64,000 nucleotides of DNA from Acinetobacter radioresistens DSM 6976 = NBRC 102413 = CIP 103788 (GTDB lineage: Bacteria > Pseudomonadota > Gammaproteobacteria > Pseudomonadales > Moraxellaceae), in NCBI RefSeq assembly GCF_006757745.1, contig NZ_AP019740.1:1-64000 (forward strand), given 5' to 3'. The stretch's first letter is position 1. Every line of letters starts with the position of its first letter. Of this stretch, positions 47,388 through 56,314 are shown piece after piece. Under the pieces are notes generated by a model. The model had not been told where the DNA came from. It searched no databases and saw nothing but the letters and a program-made list of their open reading frames with translations. Made by a program: the position numbers and the translations under genes.

Positions 47388-48929
47388 ATGGCGCTGTGGC
47401 GATCGACCTTTATTGTAAGTGCAATGACCATGCTGTCACGGGTACTGGGACTGGTACGTGATGTGGTCCTGCTTAATGTATTTGGTGCTGGCAAGGATTT
47501 CGATACCTTTGTGGTGGCCTTTCGTATCCCTAACTTTTTCAGGCGTCTGTTTGCTGAAGGTGCATTCTCGCAGGCCTTTATTCCAGTTTTAACTGAATAT
47601 AAAACCAGCCGTACTCATGCTGAAGTCCAGATCCTGATTAGCCGGGTTTTTGGCTGCCTGCTGACGGTCATGACACTATTAACCTTTATCGCGATGGTAG
47701 CAGCACCGGCTATTCTGTATATCTATGCACCAGGATTTCATGATGATCCGGCCAAGTTTGATTTGGCAGTCGACATGTTCCGCCTGACTATTCCTTACCT
47801 GATGTTTATGTCACTGACGGCTTTTGCCAGCAGTATTTTAAACAGCTATGGTTCTTTTAGTACACCAGCTTTTTCACCCGTACTTCTTAATGTCGCGATG
47901 ATTGCTGGGGCTTGGTGGCTGACGCCGTATATGGCTGAGCCAATCATGGCATTGGGCTGGGCTGTGGTTGTCGCTGGTATTCTACAACTGGCGATTCAGA
48001 TACCGGAACTGTGGCGTAAAAAACTGCTGATTCCACCTAAAGTGGATTTCAAGCATGAAGGGGTAGAACGTATTCTTAAACTGATGCTGCCAGCACTGTT
48101 CGGGGTGTCAGTTACCCAGATTAACCTGTTACTGAACACCATCTGGGCCTCCTTTATGCAGGATGGTTCGGTCTCATGGCTGTATAGTGCCGAACGGATG
48201 ACTGAATTGCCGCTGGGTCTAATCGGTGTCGCGATTGGTACGGTGATCCTGCCTTCACTTTCAGCCCGTCATGCCGAGCAGGATCAGACCAAATTCCGTG
48301 GCATGCTGGACTGGGCAGCCCGCGTAATCATGCTGGTTGGTATTCCAGCCAGTATTGCACTGTTTATGCTCTCTACACCGATCATTCAGGCGTTATTTGA
48401 GCGTGGTGAATTTACTTGGGAAGATACCCGAATGACAGCACTGGCACTGCAATGTATGAGTGCGGGAGTAATTGCCTTTATGCTGATTAAAGTCTTTGCA
48501 CCTGGCTTCTATGCCCAGCAGGATACCAAGACTCCAGTCCGTGTTGGCCTGATTGCAGTTGCAACCAATGCTATATTGAATATAGTCTTTATTGGATTTT
48601 TTAAACTGATCAACTGGCATGCAGAGCATATGGCGCTGGCATTAGCCTCTTCAGGTTCTGCACTTGCCAATGCCGGTCTGCTTTACTATTACCTGCATAA
48701 GCGTAATATTTTCCGCTTCGGTAGCCACTGGAAAAAACTGTTTATACAATTTGTGGTCGCCAACACCATAATGGCAACTGCCTTATGGTTTGGCTTACAG
48801 TGGTATAACGGCGAGCTTTCACAGTGGTTACGTGTGGCTGAAGTGGCAGGACTGTGTATAGTCGGAGTTCTAGCTTATGCTGTTGGTTTGCTGATCAGCG
48901 GTTTTCATCCTCGCCAGCTCAAGCATTAA
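47388..48929 (+). CDS. murJ: Lipid II flippase MurJ
   Basis: MurJ moves lipid II across the inner membrane for wall synthesis. The 513-residue protein has about 14 hydrophobic segments, opens MALWRSTFIVSAMTMLSRVLGLVRDVVL and contains the conserved RIPNFFRRLFAEGAFSQAFIPVLTEY near 48-75. Start ATG 47388 is preceded by GGGTGGATAC, which makes it preferable to the in-frame TTG at 47376. A strong terminator follows, then an insertion element. Confidence 0.95.
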   Translation: MALWRSTFIVSAMTMLSRVLGLVRDVVLLNVFGAGKDFDTFVVAFRIPNFFRRLFAEGAFSQAFIPVLTEYKTSRTHAEVQILISRVFGCLLTVMTLLTFIAMVAAPAILYIYAPGFHDDPAKFDLAVDMFRLTIPYLMFMSLTAFASSILNSYGSFSTPAFSPVLLNVAMIAGAWWLTPYMAEPIMALGWAVVVAGILQLAIQIPELWRKKLLIPPKVDFKHEGVERILKLMLPALFGVSVTQINLLLNTIWASFMQDGSVSWLYSAERMTELPLGLIGVAIGTVILPSLSARHAEQDQTKFRGMLDWAARVIMLVGIPASIALFMLSTPIIQALFERGEFTWEDTRMTALALQCMSAGVIAFMLIKVFAPGFYAQQDTKTPVRVGLIAVATNAILNIVFIGFFKLINWHAEHMALALASSGSALANAGLLYYYLHKRNIFRFGSHWKKLFIQFVVANTIMATALWFGLQWYNGELSQWLRVAEVAGLCIVGVLAYAVGLLISGFHPRQLKH

Positions 48930-48952
48930 GCCAGTTTTACTACGATATAAAT

Positions 48953-48983
48953 AAAAAACCGCCTCTATATAGGCGGTTTTTTT
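48953..48983 (+). terminator. Rho-independent terminator of murJ
   Basis: Arms AAAAAACCGCC / GGCGGTTTTTTT with an 8-base loop and seven U lie 24 bases past the murJ stop. Confidence 0.92.
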
Positions 48984-48989
48984 ATCAGG

Positions 48990-50581
48990 ATAGCCGTAAA
49001 ACCTCACCCTTCAGGGCGGTAATATAAGGCTGCAATCCGCTAGTCCCCCTTGTAGGGGTTAGCTAGGATTACTAATGAGGTGTTTGCTGGCTCTTAATAT
49101 ATTGTTTAATGATTGAAATTGGAGCACCACCACAGCTGGCTGCAAAATAACTGGGCGACCATAAGGCATTACCCCATAGTTTGTTTTTAATTTCGGGGTG
49201 TTTAGTGCGTAAAATACGACTTGATGCGCCCTTTAAACTATTGACCAAGCTAGAAATAGCAACTTTAGGTGGATAATTTACAAGTAAATAGGCATGGTCA
49301 TCTTCACCGTCAAATTCTACTAATTCTGCTTCAAAATCAAGGCAAACACGCTCAAACACATCACGCATTGTTTCAAGCATAGCTTTGGTAAAAACATCGC
49401 TACGATATTTAGCCACAAAGACTAAATGAACGTGCATATTAAAAACACAATGGCGACCTGTCCTAATCTCTTGACTATTACTCATAGACCAAATATATTT
49501 TAGTGATGAAGACACTTAAACTACGCATAAAAGACAAATATTGCAAGGAGTTAGACCAACTAGCATTAGAGGTAAACTTTGTCTGGAATTACGTCAATGA
49601 TTTGTGTTTCAAGTATCTGCAAAGAAAACAGCAATTCTTTTCAGCTTATGACGTTGCTAAATATACTAAAGGCGCATCTAAAGAATGTAATCTGCATAGC
49701 CAAACTATTCAGGCTGTCACAGAAGAATTAGTCATAAGACGCAAGCAATTCAAGAAAGCAAAACTAAAATGGCGTGTTAGTAATAAGAAATCGGCTAGGC
49801 GTTCGTTAGGTTGGATACCCTTCAAGAAAGTAGCAATCAAATATGCTGATGGCTATATTCAATATGGCAAGCACCAATTCAAACTATGGGACAGTTATGG
49901 ACTAAGTAAATATAATATCAAAACAGGCTCGTTTGTAGAAGACAGTCGTAGACGCTGGTATGTATGTCTAGTGGTTGAAAATGTTCAACAAGTAAAGACC
50001 AATGCAAAAACATCAATAGGCATAGATTTAGGCTTAAAAGATTTAGCGACCTGTTCAAATGGGATGAAACTCAAAGCCCCTCAAATTTATCGCCAATACG
50101 AACAAAGACTTGGTATTGCACAACGTGCAAAAAATAAGAAACGTGTCAAAGCGATACATGCCAAAATTAAAAATATACGACAAAATATGTTGCATCAATT
50201 CAGCCATAAACTGGTGAATGAACATGCAGCAATCTTCGTTGGCAATGTCAATGCCAAAGCATTGGCACAGACCAAACTAGCCAAGTCTGTGCTAGATGCA
50301 GGTTGGACAACACTTCGATCCATGCTCAAGTATAAATGCGAGAACGCAGGAGTATGGTATGAAGAAGTCAACGAGGCATATACCACCCAGACTTGTTCGT
50401 GCTGTGGTTCACGCTCCAGTAGTCCGAAAGGTAGAGCAGGGCTTGGAATAAGAGAATGGCAGTGTGTGGAATGCGGTACATTCCACGATAGAGATATAAA
50501 CTCAGCACTCAACATTCTTGCGCTCGGACATGAGCGTCTCGTAGGAGGAATCCCTGTCCTAAAGGTCGGGGAGGATGTCAA
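48990..50581. mobile_element. IS200/IS605-type insertion element with tnpA and tnpB
   Basis: Divergent tnpA (minus) and tnpB (plus), 20 bases apart, are flanked by subterminal hairpins: an imperfect one near 49001-49022, a CCCC/GGGG stem near 49046-49060, and a right-end one near 50551-50575 overlapping tnpB. The right end is most likely just after GAGGATGTCAA at 50571-50581, typical of the group; the left end is approximate. It lies between murJ and an FKBP gene and ends about 10 bases from that gene's stop codon. Such elements lack terminal inverted repeats and target duplications. Confidence 0.8.
49072..49485 (-). CDS. tnpA: IS200/IS605 TnpA transposase (Y1), with altered HUH motif
   Basis: The 137-residue single-strand transposase keeps the N-terminal fold (MHVHLVFVAKYRSDVF), the catalytic tyrosine region IIKQYIKSQ with Y129, and GNALWSPSYFAAS. 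The HUH metal-binding motif reads H64-A65-Y66: the second histidine, H66 in ISHp608, is tyrosine (codon TAT, one change from CAT). This could impair metal binding. Start ATG 49485 is chosen; an upstream GTG at 49515 would overlap tnpB. The C-terminus ends soon after the tyrosine helix, slightly short for the family. Confidence 0.85.
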   Translation of the reverse strand: MSNSQEIRTGRHCVFNMHVHLVFVAKYRSDVFTKAMLETMRDVFERVCLDFEAELVEFDGEDDHAYLLVNYPPKVAISSLVNSLKGASSRILRTKHPEIKNKLWGNALWSPSYFAASCGGAPISIIKQYIKSQQTPH

Positions 50582-50600
50582 AGAACAGAAATTAAGGTAA
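49506..50600 (+). CDS. tnpB: TnpB, RNA-guided RuvC nuclease
   Basis: TnpB is an omega-RNA-guided nuclease related to Cas12. In the 364 residues counted from ATG 49506, RuvC-I is GIDLGLKDLA with D174, a zinc finger uses C297-C300 and C320-C323, and RuvC-III is HDRDINSALNIL with D328/D330. Where the RuvC-II glutamate is expected (IFVGNVNAKAL) residue 246 is glycine; an alternative candidate is E290 in VNEAYTTQTC, as in TnpBs with a rearranged active site. The last residues (KEQKLR) appear encoded beyond the element's right end. A GTG at 49503 would add one residue. Confidence 0.88.
   Translation: MKTLKLRIKDKYCKELDQLALEVNFVWNYVNDLCFKYLQRKQQFFSAYDVAKYTKGASKECNLHSQTIQAVTEELVIRRKQFKKAKLKWRVSNKKSARRSLGWIPFKKVAIKYADGYIQYGKHQFKLWDSYGLSKYNIKTGSFVEDSRRRWYVCLVVENVQQVKTNAKTSIGIDLGLKDLATCSNGMKLKAPQIYRQYEQRLGIAQRAKNKKRVKAIHAKIKNIRQNMLHQFSHKLVNEHAAIFVGNVNAKALAQTKLAKSVLDAGWTTLRSMLKYKCENAGVWYEEVNEAYTTQTCSCCGSRSSSPKGRAGLGIREWQCVECGTFHDRDINSALNILALGHERLVGGIPVLKVGEDVKEQKLR
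50440..50600 (+). ncRNA. Predicted omega-RNA (reRNA) region at the tnpB 3' end
   Basis: TnpB guide RNAs normally come from the 3' end of tnpB and the element's right end, with the guide copied from flanking host DNA. Here the right-end hairpin (about 50551-50575) and GATGTCAA would be scaffold, and the guide would begin at about 50582 (first bases GAACAGAAATTAAGG), running into the end of the FKBP gene. Limits are estimates; transcription is not shown. Confidence 0.35.
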
Positions 50601-51281
50601 AATCTGCAAAAGCTCTACATCAAAAATTAAGGTACTATTCGGTGGAATAGCGTCACCGGAACCAATTTCACCATAAGCCAGCTTGGCTGGAATAAAGAAA
50701 CGGCTTTTACCGCCTTCTTTCATGGTCTGTAAACCCTCAGACCAACCTTCAATGACCTGGTTCAGCTGAAAATCTACCGGTTGGCTACGTGCAATTGAAC
50801 TGTCAAACACGGTACCATCCAGTAAACGGCCTTCATAATGTACTTTGACCTGTGAGGTTGGCTTGGGAGTTTTTCCCTGCCCCGCTCGAATAATTTGATA
50901 TTGCAGGCCAGATTTGGTGCTAATAATACCAGGCTTTTTCATATTTTCTGCTAAGAATACTGCACCGGCCTGCCCATTTTTGGCAGCCATCTTCTGAAAT
51001 TCAATCAGCTGTTCAGCTTCCGCCTGCTTTTTATATTGAGTTAAGGCTCGGGCCATTTCCTCTTCAGTCAAACGGGCAGACTTGCCTTCAGAGCCTTCTT
51101 TTAGGCCCTGAATAAAAGCTTCCAGATTAAGGTCTTTCAAGGTATCTGCATTGGTACGACCCATGACATAGCCATAGCTATAACCCAGCTGGTCTTTTTG
51201 CGGACTTTTATTGGTCACAGGTAACGCCCAGACAGAGAAGCTGGCCGAGATTAAAATAGAAGCGAGCAGTGTTTTTTTCAT
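50592..51281 (-). CDS. FKBP-type peptidyl-prolyl isomerase, exported (FklB/FkpA-like)
   Basis: The 229-residue protein has a signal peptide ending SFSVWA, an N-terminal helical dimerisation domain (about 30-110; GYSYGYVMGRTNADTLKDL) and a C-terminal FKBP domain (VKVHYEGRLLDGTVFDSSIARSQPVDFQL near 145-172, [18 protein letters not shown] at the end). It acts as periplasmic foldase. It is 46 bases after a paralogue on the same strand. Its last 9 bases overlap the converging tnpB reading frame; the IS insertion lies about 10 bases beyond the stop and may have removed it from its own terminator. Confidence 0.88.
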   Translation of the reverse strand: MKKTLLASILISASFSVWALPVTNKSPQKDQLGYSYGYVMGRTNADTLKDLNLEAFIQGLKEGSEGKSARLTEEEMARALTQYKKQAEAEQLIEFQKMAAKNGQAGAVFLAENMKKPGIISTKSGLQYQIIRAGQGKTPKPTSQVKVHYEGRLLDGTVFDSSIARSQPVDFQLNQVIEGWSEGLQTMKEGGKSRFFIPAKLAYGEIGSGDAIPPNSTLIFDVELLQILP

Positions 51282-51327
51282 AAAAAATCCTGAAGGGTAG
51301 AGGGCAATCAGACCCTCCTGTGCATTA

Positions 51328-52032
51328 TTATTGTACTTTAAGCAGCTCTACATCAAAAATTAGAGTACTGTTTGGTGGAATCGTACCAGGTACGCCTTGT
51401 TCACCATAACCAAGTTTAGCAGGTATATACAAGGTAGCCTTGCCGCCTTCTTTCAGTAATTGTAAGCCTTCTGTCCATCCCGGAATGACTTGGTTTAAAG
51501 GGAACTCGACTGGCTCGCCACGGTCATAAGAGCTGTCAAATACTTTTCCATCTGTCAGCTGGCCTTTATAGTGAACTGTCACACGGGAAGTAGCAGTAGG
51601 CTGCTTGCCTGTACCCTCTTTAATGATTTTATATTGCAACCCTGAAGCTGTAGTCTGTACACCAGCTTTTTTGGCATTTTCAGTCAAAAAGCTGTTACTG
51701 TCAGATTCAGCTTTTTGAGCCTGTTCAAGCTGCTTTTTCTGCATATCTTGCTGGAACTGCACATACGCTGCCTGTAGCTCTTCTTCAGTATAAGCTGGCT
51801 TGGCACGGGCGTGTCCCTGACGGATACCAGTTACAAAACTGTCAACATCAAGTTCTGGTGGAGTTTGATGTGCAACTTCATAACCCAGCGCATAACTGAT
51901 TTTCTGGATTGAAGAGGCATCTTTGCTAACATTACCGGTATGCGTCACAGGATGCTGGCTGGCATAGTAAACAGGGATCAGGGCAGCACCGCCGAGGATA
52001 ACAGCAACAGCAATAGGTAAGGCTTTACTCAT
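51328..52032 (-). CDS. fkpA: FKBP-type peptidyl-prolyl isomerase flanking the K locus
   Basis: The 234-residue protein has an N-terminal hydrophobic segment ([20 protein letters not shown]) as signal anchor or signal peptide, a helical domain with [33 protein letters not shown] residues, and a C-terminal FKBP domain ([29 protein letters not shown]). It is similar along its length to the gene at 50592-51281, which suggests tandem duplication. In Acinetobacter, fkpA marks one edge of the capsule locus, as here, next to wzc. It may help envelope protein folding, not capsule synthesis directly. Confidence 0.88.
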   Translation of the reverse strand: MSKALPIAVAVILGGAALIPVYYASQHPVTHTGNVSKDASSIQKISYALGYEVAHQTPPELDVDSFVTGIRQGHARAKPAYTEEELQAAYVQFQQDMQKKQLEQAQKAESDSNSFLTENAKKAGVQTTASGLQYKIIKEGTGKQPTATSRVTVHYKGQLTDGKVFDSSYDRGEPVEFPLNQVIPGWTEGLQLLKEGGKATLYIPAKLGYGEQGVPGTIPPNSTLIFDVELLKVQ

Positions 52033-52195
52033 AAAGGGCGTTCCAGTTCATTTTATCTTTTAACATAGACCATGGGGTAATCAGGTCATCTAACTCTTTT
52101 AGCATAGAATATTTTGCAATCAAACAATATGTTTTTTCTGTGCATTAAAATCCTACTTTAAACTTGTATAACAATCTATCTGCTACCGTAAAATA

Positions 52196-52221
52196 AAAAG
52201 CCGGAATAAACTCCGGCTTTT
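52196..52221 (-). terminator. Rho-independent terminator of wza-wzb-wzc
   Basis: Perfect 10-base arms AAAAGCCGGA / TCCGGCTTTT with a 6-base loop and U-rich tail on the minus strand lie 20 bases past the wzc stop. Confidence 0.9.
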
Positions 52222-52240
52222 AAATTATTTCAAAACTGAT

Positions 52241-54424
52241 TTAATCATCTTTTTTTGCCTGATAAGCATAAGCATAGTTATAGCCATAACCATAACCTGC
52301 TGCAGTATGCTGAATATCGTTCAGTATAAAGCCATTAACTTTTACGCCTGCCTGCTCAAAGCGATTCACTGTAATCTCCAGCTCTTTCACTTGTGTTTTA
52401 GCATGGCGGGCAATAATCAGGTTTACACCACTATATTGAGAAATAATAATTCCATCAGTCACGGCCAGTACCGGTGGAGTATCAATAATAATATGATCAT
52501 ATTGACTGGAAAGTTGCTCTAGCATTGTACTAAAAGCTGTAGAGCTTAATAATTCAGAAGGATTAGCTGGACTTTTTCCCCGACTCATCATATATAAATT
52601 TTTAATTTCAGTCTCATGAATTACATCAGATAGATTATTTTGCCCGTTTAGATATTCAGACAGTCCTGGCTGTGTATTTACATTAAAATACTTATGCAGA
52701 TAGCCACGACGCATATCAGCATCAATGAGTAATACGCGTTTATCACTTTGGGCAAAAATTGCAGAAAGATTGGTTGAAATAAATGATTTCCCCACCTCCG
52801 GTGCAGGTCCTGCGATCATGATGATATTATTTTTAGCATTTGCTAAAGCAAAATTAATTGCAGTACGTAAGCTGCGCAGGCTTTCAATGGCAATATCATC
52901 ACTATTCTTAACTGCGAGAACAGGAATATGTTTTTTCTTTTTAAGAAGCTTAATACGGCTCTCCTGTACAGGAGAACGAGGAACAGTTGCGTAAACAGGT
53001 AAATCTAATTCATTTTCAATTTGGCTCGAATCTTTTACGCCTGAGCGCATCATATTACGTAGTAATGCAAGTAATATCCCTATAAATGCCCCAATAAAAA
53101 GAGATATTCCTAGAATTAAAGGTTTTCTAGGTTTAATTGGTCCTAATGGCTCAACTGCAGTATCGATAATACGGACACTACCAATTTCACCAGCTTTAGC
53201 TACGCGCAGCTGCTGATAAGAGTTAAGTAAGGTGGTGTAAAGTTGCTGGTTTACTTCAACTTCACGAAATAACTGTAAATATTGTCGTTGTAATTCAGGT
53301 AATCGTTTTAATGTACCATTCAGTTCATTGATTTTATTATTTACTGCACCAAGCTGGGCATTAATTTCACGCATTTGTGGATGTTCAGCAGTATATTTAG
53401 CTGCCATCTCTGCCTGTTTCTGCTGCAGCTCTATTTTTTGGGTTTCTAACGTAATGCTCTGAGTTAAATATAATTCAGACTCTTTAGTGACATCAACCGT
53501 ATTGAAACGCTCACGAAAATTATTAAATTCACGTTCAGATTTATCAAGCTGCTGTTTTAATTGTGGAAGCTGTTCATCTAGAAATTTTAAGGTTTGGGCA
53601 GTTTCGGCTGTACGCCGTTCAATATTTTGCTGACTATACGCTGCTAATATCGCATTTAGGACCTGTGTAATATGCTGCTTATCTGTACCTTCATAATTCA
53701 ATCCTAGAATACCAGACTGTTTACCCTTTTCTGCTACAGAAAAGGGGGCAGAAATAGTATTTACTGCGGCAGGTAAGGAAAGTTTTTTAATATTATAGGT
53801 ATCAGCTAACTGGTCCTTACTATATATGGCAACTTTCCATAGACCATATTGGGAATTAAACTGATTGTTACGGTTGAGCAAACCTTTAAAGATTGGCTCA
53901 TGCGTTATCGTATCAGTTAAAATAAAATTATTATTCTCAAAAATTAGCTGTAGATTTCTGTCTAAGTAATAAGAGGGTACATCAAATTGACGGAGACTAA
54001 AAGTCTTATTCCCGTCTTTAAAAACAACTGATTGGTTAGAATATTTAGTTTGAAATTCAGGCTTATGAAGTAAACGTTGTATAAAACTGTCTTCAGTGCT
54101 TGAAATCTGCACATCAAGATTTAAAGAATGGATAACATTACCAAGAATTAAACGAGATTTTAAAATTTCGATTTCTGCCTGTGCTGGAGACTTTTGTTCA
54201 ACCATCTCAGACAGATCGCCTAGTAATGCTGCAGAAGCCCCCTTTTTATCTTCTACTTGCACCATAGCATCAACTTGATAAATATTCGGTGTAGTCCTGA
54301 GATAAAGTAAAGCACAAACTAGGCTTAAAATCGTACAGAGGGCGATCAACTTCCACTGCGCAATCAAGGAAAAAAACAGTTCCTTTAGGTCAATGGTATC
54401 TTCAGTGGTGGTATTTTGGCTCAT
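52241..54424 (-). CDS. wzc: Capsule export tyrosine kinase Wzc
   Basis: Wzc is the inner-membrane BY-kinase and co-polymerase that works with Wza to control capsule length and export. The 727-residue protein has a Wzz domain (first TM near 30-47, second near 425-445), a periplasmic coiled coil near 270-390, and a cytosolic kinase with Walker A AGPAPEVGKS at 538-547 and Walker A' DAD at 568-570. Its C-terminus carries six tyrosines, at 711, 713, 715, 717, 719 and 721, the autophosphorylation cluster removed by Wzb. It is the last gene of the wza-wzb-wzc operon. Confidence 0.96.
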   Translation of the reverse strand: MSQNTTTEDTIDLKELFFSLIAQWKLIALCTILSLVCALLYLRTTPNIYQVDAMVQVEDKKGASAALLGDLSEMVEQKSPAQAEIEILKSRLILGNVIHSLNLDVQISSTEDSFIQRLLHKPEFQTKYSNQSVVFKDGNKTFSLRQFDVPSYYLDRNLQLIFENNNFILTDTITHEPIFKGLLNRNNQFNSQYGLWKVAIYSKDQLADTYNIKKLSLPAAVNTISAPFSVAEKGKQSGILGLNYEGTDKQHITQVLNAILAAYSQQNIERRTAETAQTLKFLDEQLPQLKQQLDKSEREFNNFRERFNTVDVTKESELYLTQSITLETQKIELQQKQAEMAAKYTAEHPQMREINAQLGAVNNKINELNGTLKRLPELQRQYLQLFREVEVNQQLYTTLLNSYQQLRVAKAGEIGSVRIIDTAVEPLGPIKPRKPLILGISLFIGAFIGILLALLRNMMRSGVKDSSQIENELDLPVYATVPRSPVQESRIKLLKKKKHIPVLAVKNSDDIAIESLRSLRTAINFALANAKNNIIMIAGPAPEVGKSFISTNLSAIFAQSDKRVLLIDADMRRGYLHKYFNVNTQPGLSEYLNGQNNLSDVIHETEIKNLYMMSRGKSPANPSELLSSTAFSTMLEQLSSQYDHIIIDTPPVLAVTDGIIISQYSGVNLIIARHAKTQVKELEITVNRFEQAGVKVNGFILNDIQHTAAGYGYGYNYAYAYQAKKDD

Positions 54425-54441
54425 AATTCTTGGTTCAAAAG

Positions 54442-54870
54442 TTAAATATATTTTTTCCAGTCCGCAATACAGCTTTGAATCAGTTCACAGGTTTCATCAA
54501 ATACCTGCTGATCATGCTGATAAGGATCTGGTACATTTTTATTCTGCCAGTGACCCAGCCGAAAGGTTTTTCCTTTAGCAAAAGGCCAACTCTGTTCAAT
54601 ATGTTTTTGCTGATTCTGACTCATGACCAGTACAAGATCAGCTTTTTTAATTAACTCGGCATTTAATTTTTTGGCAATATGCGATTGCATATCCATACCT
54701 AAGCGCTGCATACAAAGCTGAGCTTTCTCATCTGCTGTATGACCTGTTAAACCAGAAATTCCAGCTGATTCAATATGAAGCTCTGGAAATTCTTGCTTTA
54801 AAAAATACTCCGCCATTGGACTACGGCAGATATTTCCGATACACACAACCAGAATATTCTTAATGGCCAT
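54442..54870 (-). CDS. wzb: Low-molecular-weight protein tyrosine phosphatase Wzb
   Basis: Wzb dephosphorylates Wzc, and this cycling is needed for capsule assembly. The 142-residue protein has the P-loop VCIGNICRSPM with catalytic Cys11 and Arg17 and the general-acid aspartate in VPDPYQHDQQVFD near 114. It lies 2 bases from wza and 17 bases from wzc, in one operon. Confidence 0.95.
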   Translation of the reverse strand: MAIKNILVVCIGNICRSPMAEYFLKQEFPELHIESAGISGLTGHTADEKAQLCMQRLGMDMQSHIAKKLNAELIKKADLVLVMSQNQQKHIEQSWPFAKGKTFRLGHWQNKNVPDPYQHDQQVFDETCELIQSCIADWKKYI

Positions 54871-54872
54871 TA

Positions 54873-55952
54873 TTAGTTACCTAAACGATCAAAACTATAA
54901 ATAGCATTAGAGAATGGAACAATCTGTCCAATGACACGTTGCCAACGAGTTAAGCCAGTCGAGTCAATATAGACGACATCGTTATTACGCATTTTAAACT
55001 GATTGGCTAGTCCGAAATCACCTATATTACTTAAATCAAGATGATAAAGCTCTGTACTTCGATCATTAAGATTCGTACGTAAAACATAAATACGTCCTGC
55101 ACTTGCTGAAAGTGGATTAATGCCCTGACTTTCACCTAGCACATCACCTAAGCTCATACCCTGGTCACGTATAGATAATGCCTGATTTTTACTGGCTTCT
55201 CCCATCACATATATTTTTTGATTTTCTCGAGTACTGACGTAGATGGTATCATTAGGTTGCAGAATTAAATTATGTAGTGACATTCCTGCACGTTCTAACT
55301 CAATAATATTTAAGTCATATGTCATACTATTACGAATAAGCTGCACGTAGGTATTACTGGTGTTTTCTGCGGCCCCACCTGACATACTTAAGGCATTATA
55401 CAGCGTCATGGGTTGATCATTTAAGTTGATTTGTCCAGACTTTTCAACATTCCCAAAAATTGAAATATGTTTTCCTTGGTAAGATATTACACGTGCAATG
55501 ACATCAGGATTTTTTAAGTAACGAGAAAGCTGAGAACGAAGTTCTTGGTTAACTTTGACTAAACTTTTACCTGCGGCTTTATAGCGTCCAATCATGGGAA
55601 AATGTATATATCCACTTTGATCAATCTGATAACCATTTGCGGGATCGGTACTGTTCCCGCTAATTTCTGGATAAGCCCACAGTTGTATGGAAAGAACATC
55701 TCCTGGACTTAATAAATAGGTATGTGGACTATTTTGAAACAAGTGAGCATAGTCACGCTGAAAATTGACCGTAGCTGGTTGAATGGCAGATAAATTATCT
55801 TGTGTAATTTTTACAATATTTAATGGTGTACCAAGCTCAGTCTGATACACCCCTTCTTCTGGCAAATTATAAGTTTGAAAACCTGAAGTAATCGCACATC
55901 CTGTAGAACCGAGGCCGAAACCCAATAAAAAAAGAGCTTGGTAAAATTTCAC
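54873..55952 (-). CDS. wza: Capsule polysaccharide export outer-membrane lipoprotein Wza
   Basis: Wza forms the octameric outer-membrane channel for capsule. The 359 residues start MKFYQALFLLGFGLGSTGC with lipobox STGC (C19), then polysaccharide-export (PES) and SLBB-type domains: LLSPGDVLSIQLWAYPEISG near 80-100, YIHFPMIGRYKAAGKSL near 113, and NDTIYVSTRENQKIYVMGEASK near 235-258. The start codon is GTG at 55952, with AAGGGTCAAGC upstream. It is the first gene of the operon and divergent from gna. Confidence 0.94.
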   Translation of the reverse strand: MKFYQALFLLGFGLGSTGCAITSGFQTYNLPEEGVYQTELGTPLNIVKITQDNLSAIQPATVNFQRDYAHLFQNSPHTYLLSPGDVLSIQLWAYPEISGNSTDPANGYQIDQSGYIHFPMIGRYKAAGKSLVKVNQELRSQLSRYLKNPDVIARVISYQGKHISIFGNVEKSGQINLNDQPMTLYNALSMSGGAAENTSNTYVQLIRNSMTYDLNIIELERAGMSLHNLILQPNDTIYVSTRENQKIYVMGEASKNQALSIRDQGMSLGDVLGESQGINPLSASAGRIYVLRTNLNDRSTELYHLDLSNIGDFGLANQFKMRNNDVVYIDSTGLTRWQRVIGQIVPFSNAIYSFDRLGN

Positions 55953-56314
55953 GCTTGACCCTTATATATTTATCTCTAATTTGTTTAATTCAATGAACAA
56001 TATAAAATTGATACTCAATGCGCAGAAATCTTAACTGAAAAAAACATGGAATACACTAGAAGAATTTCTTGGTTTGTATAGTTTGTATAAATTTGTGTAC
56101 TTGTCAGAATAATGTAATTTAAAAATTTTATATATAAATATATTTATTTTTAAATTTTTTATATAAAACAAAAGATAACAGAAATAAACAAAATGACTTT
56201 TAATGAAGAAATTCTATTGAAATTTTTCTGTTATATTACTGTCCCTTAATGACTTGCTAAGTTTTTCTATTACAGAAATTGTTGATTTTAACATATAAGG
56301 ATAAAGGCTGTTCT
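55953..56314. other. Divergent wza-gna intergenic region with phased repeats
   Basis: The 362-base AT-rich region must hold the promoters of both capsule operons. It contains TTTGTATA at 56073-56080 and 56082-56089 and TTTGTGTA at 56092-56099, repeats spaced 9-10 bases. I could not place a convincing -10/-35 pair for either side; no JUMPstart element was recognised. Confidence 0.55.

Noticed and set aside
49000..50600. A CRISPR-Cas12 system based on the TnpB gene
   Set aside because: No repeat-spacer array or cas1/cas2; tnpA and end hairpins show an IS200/IS605-type element.
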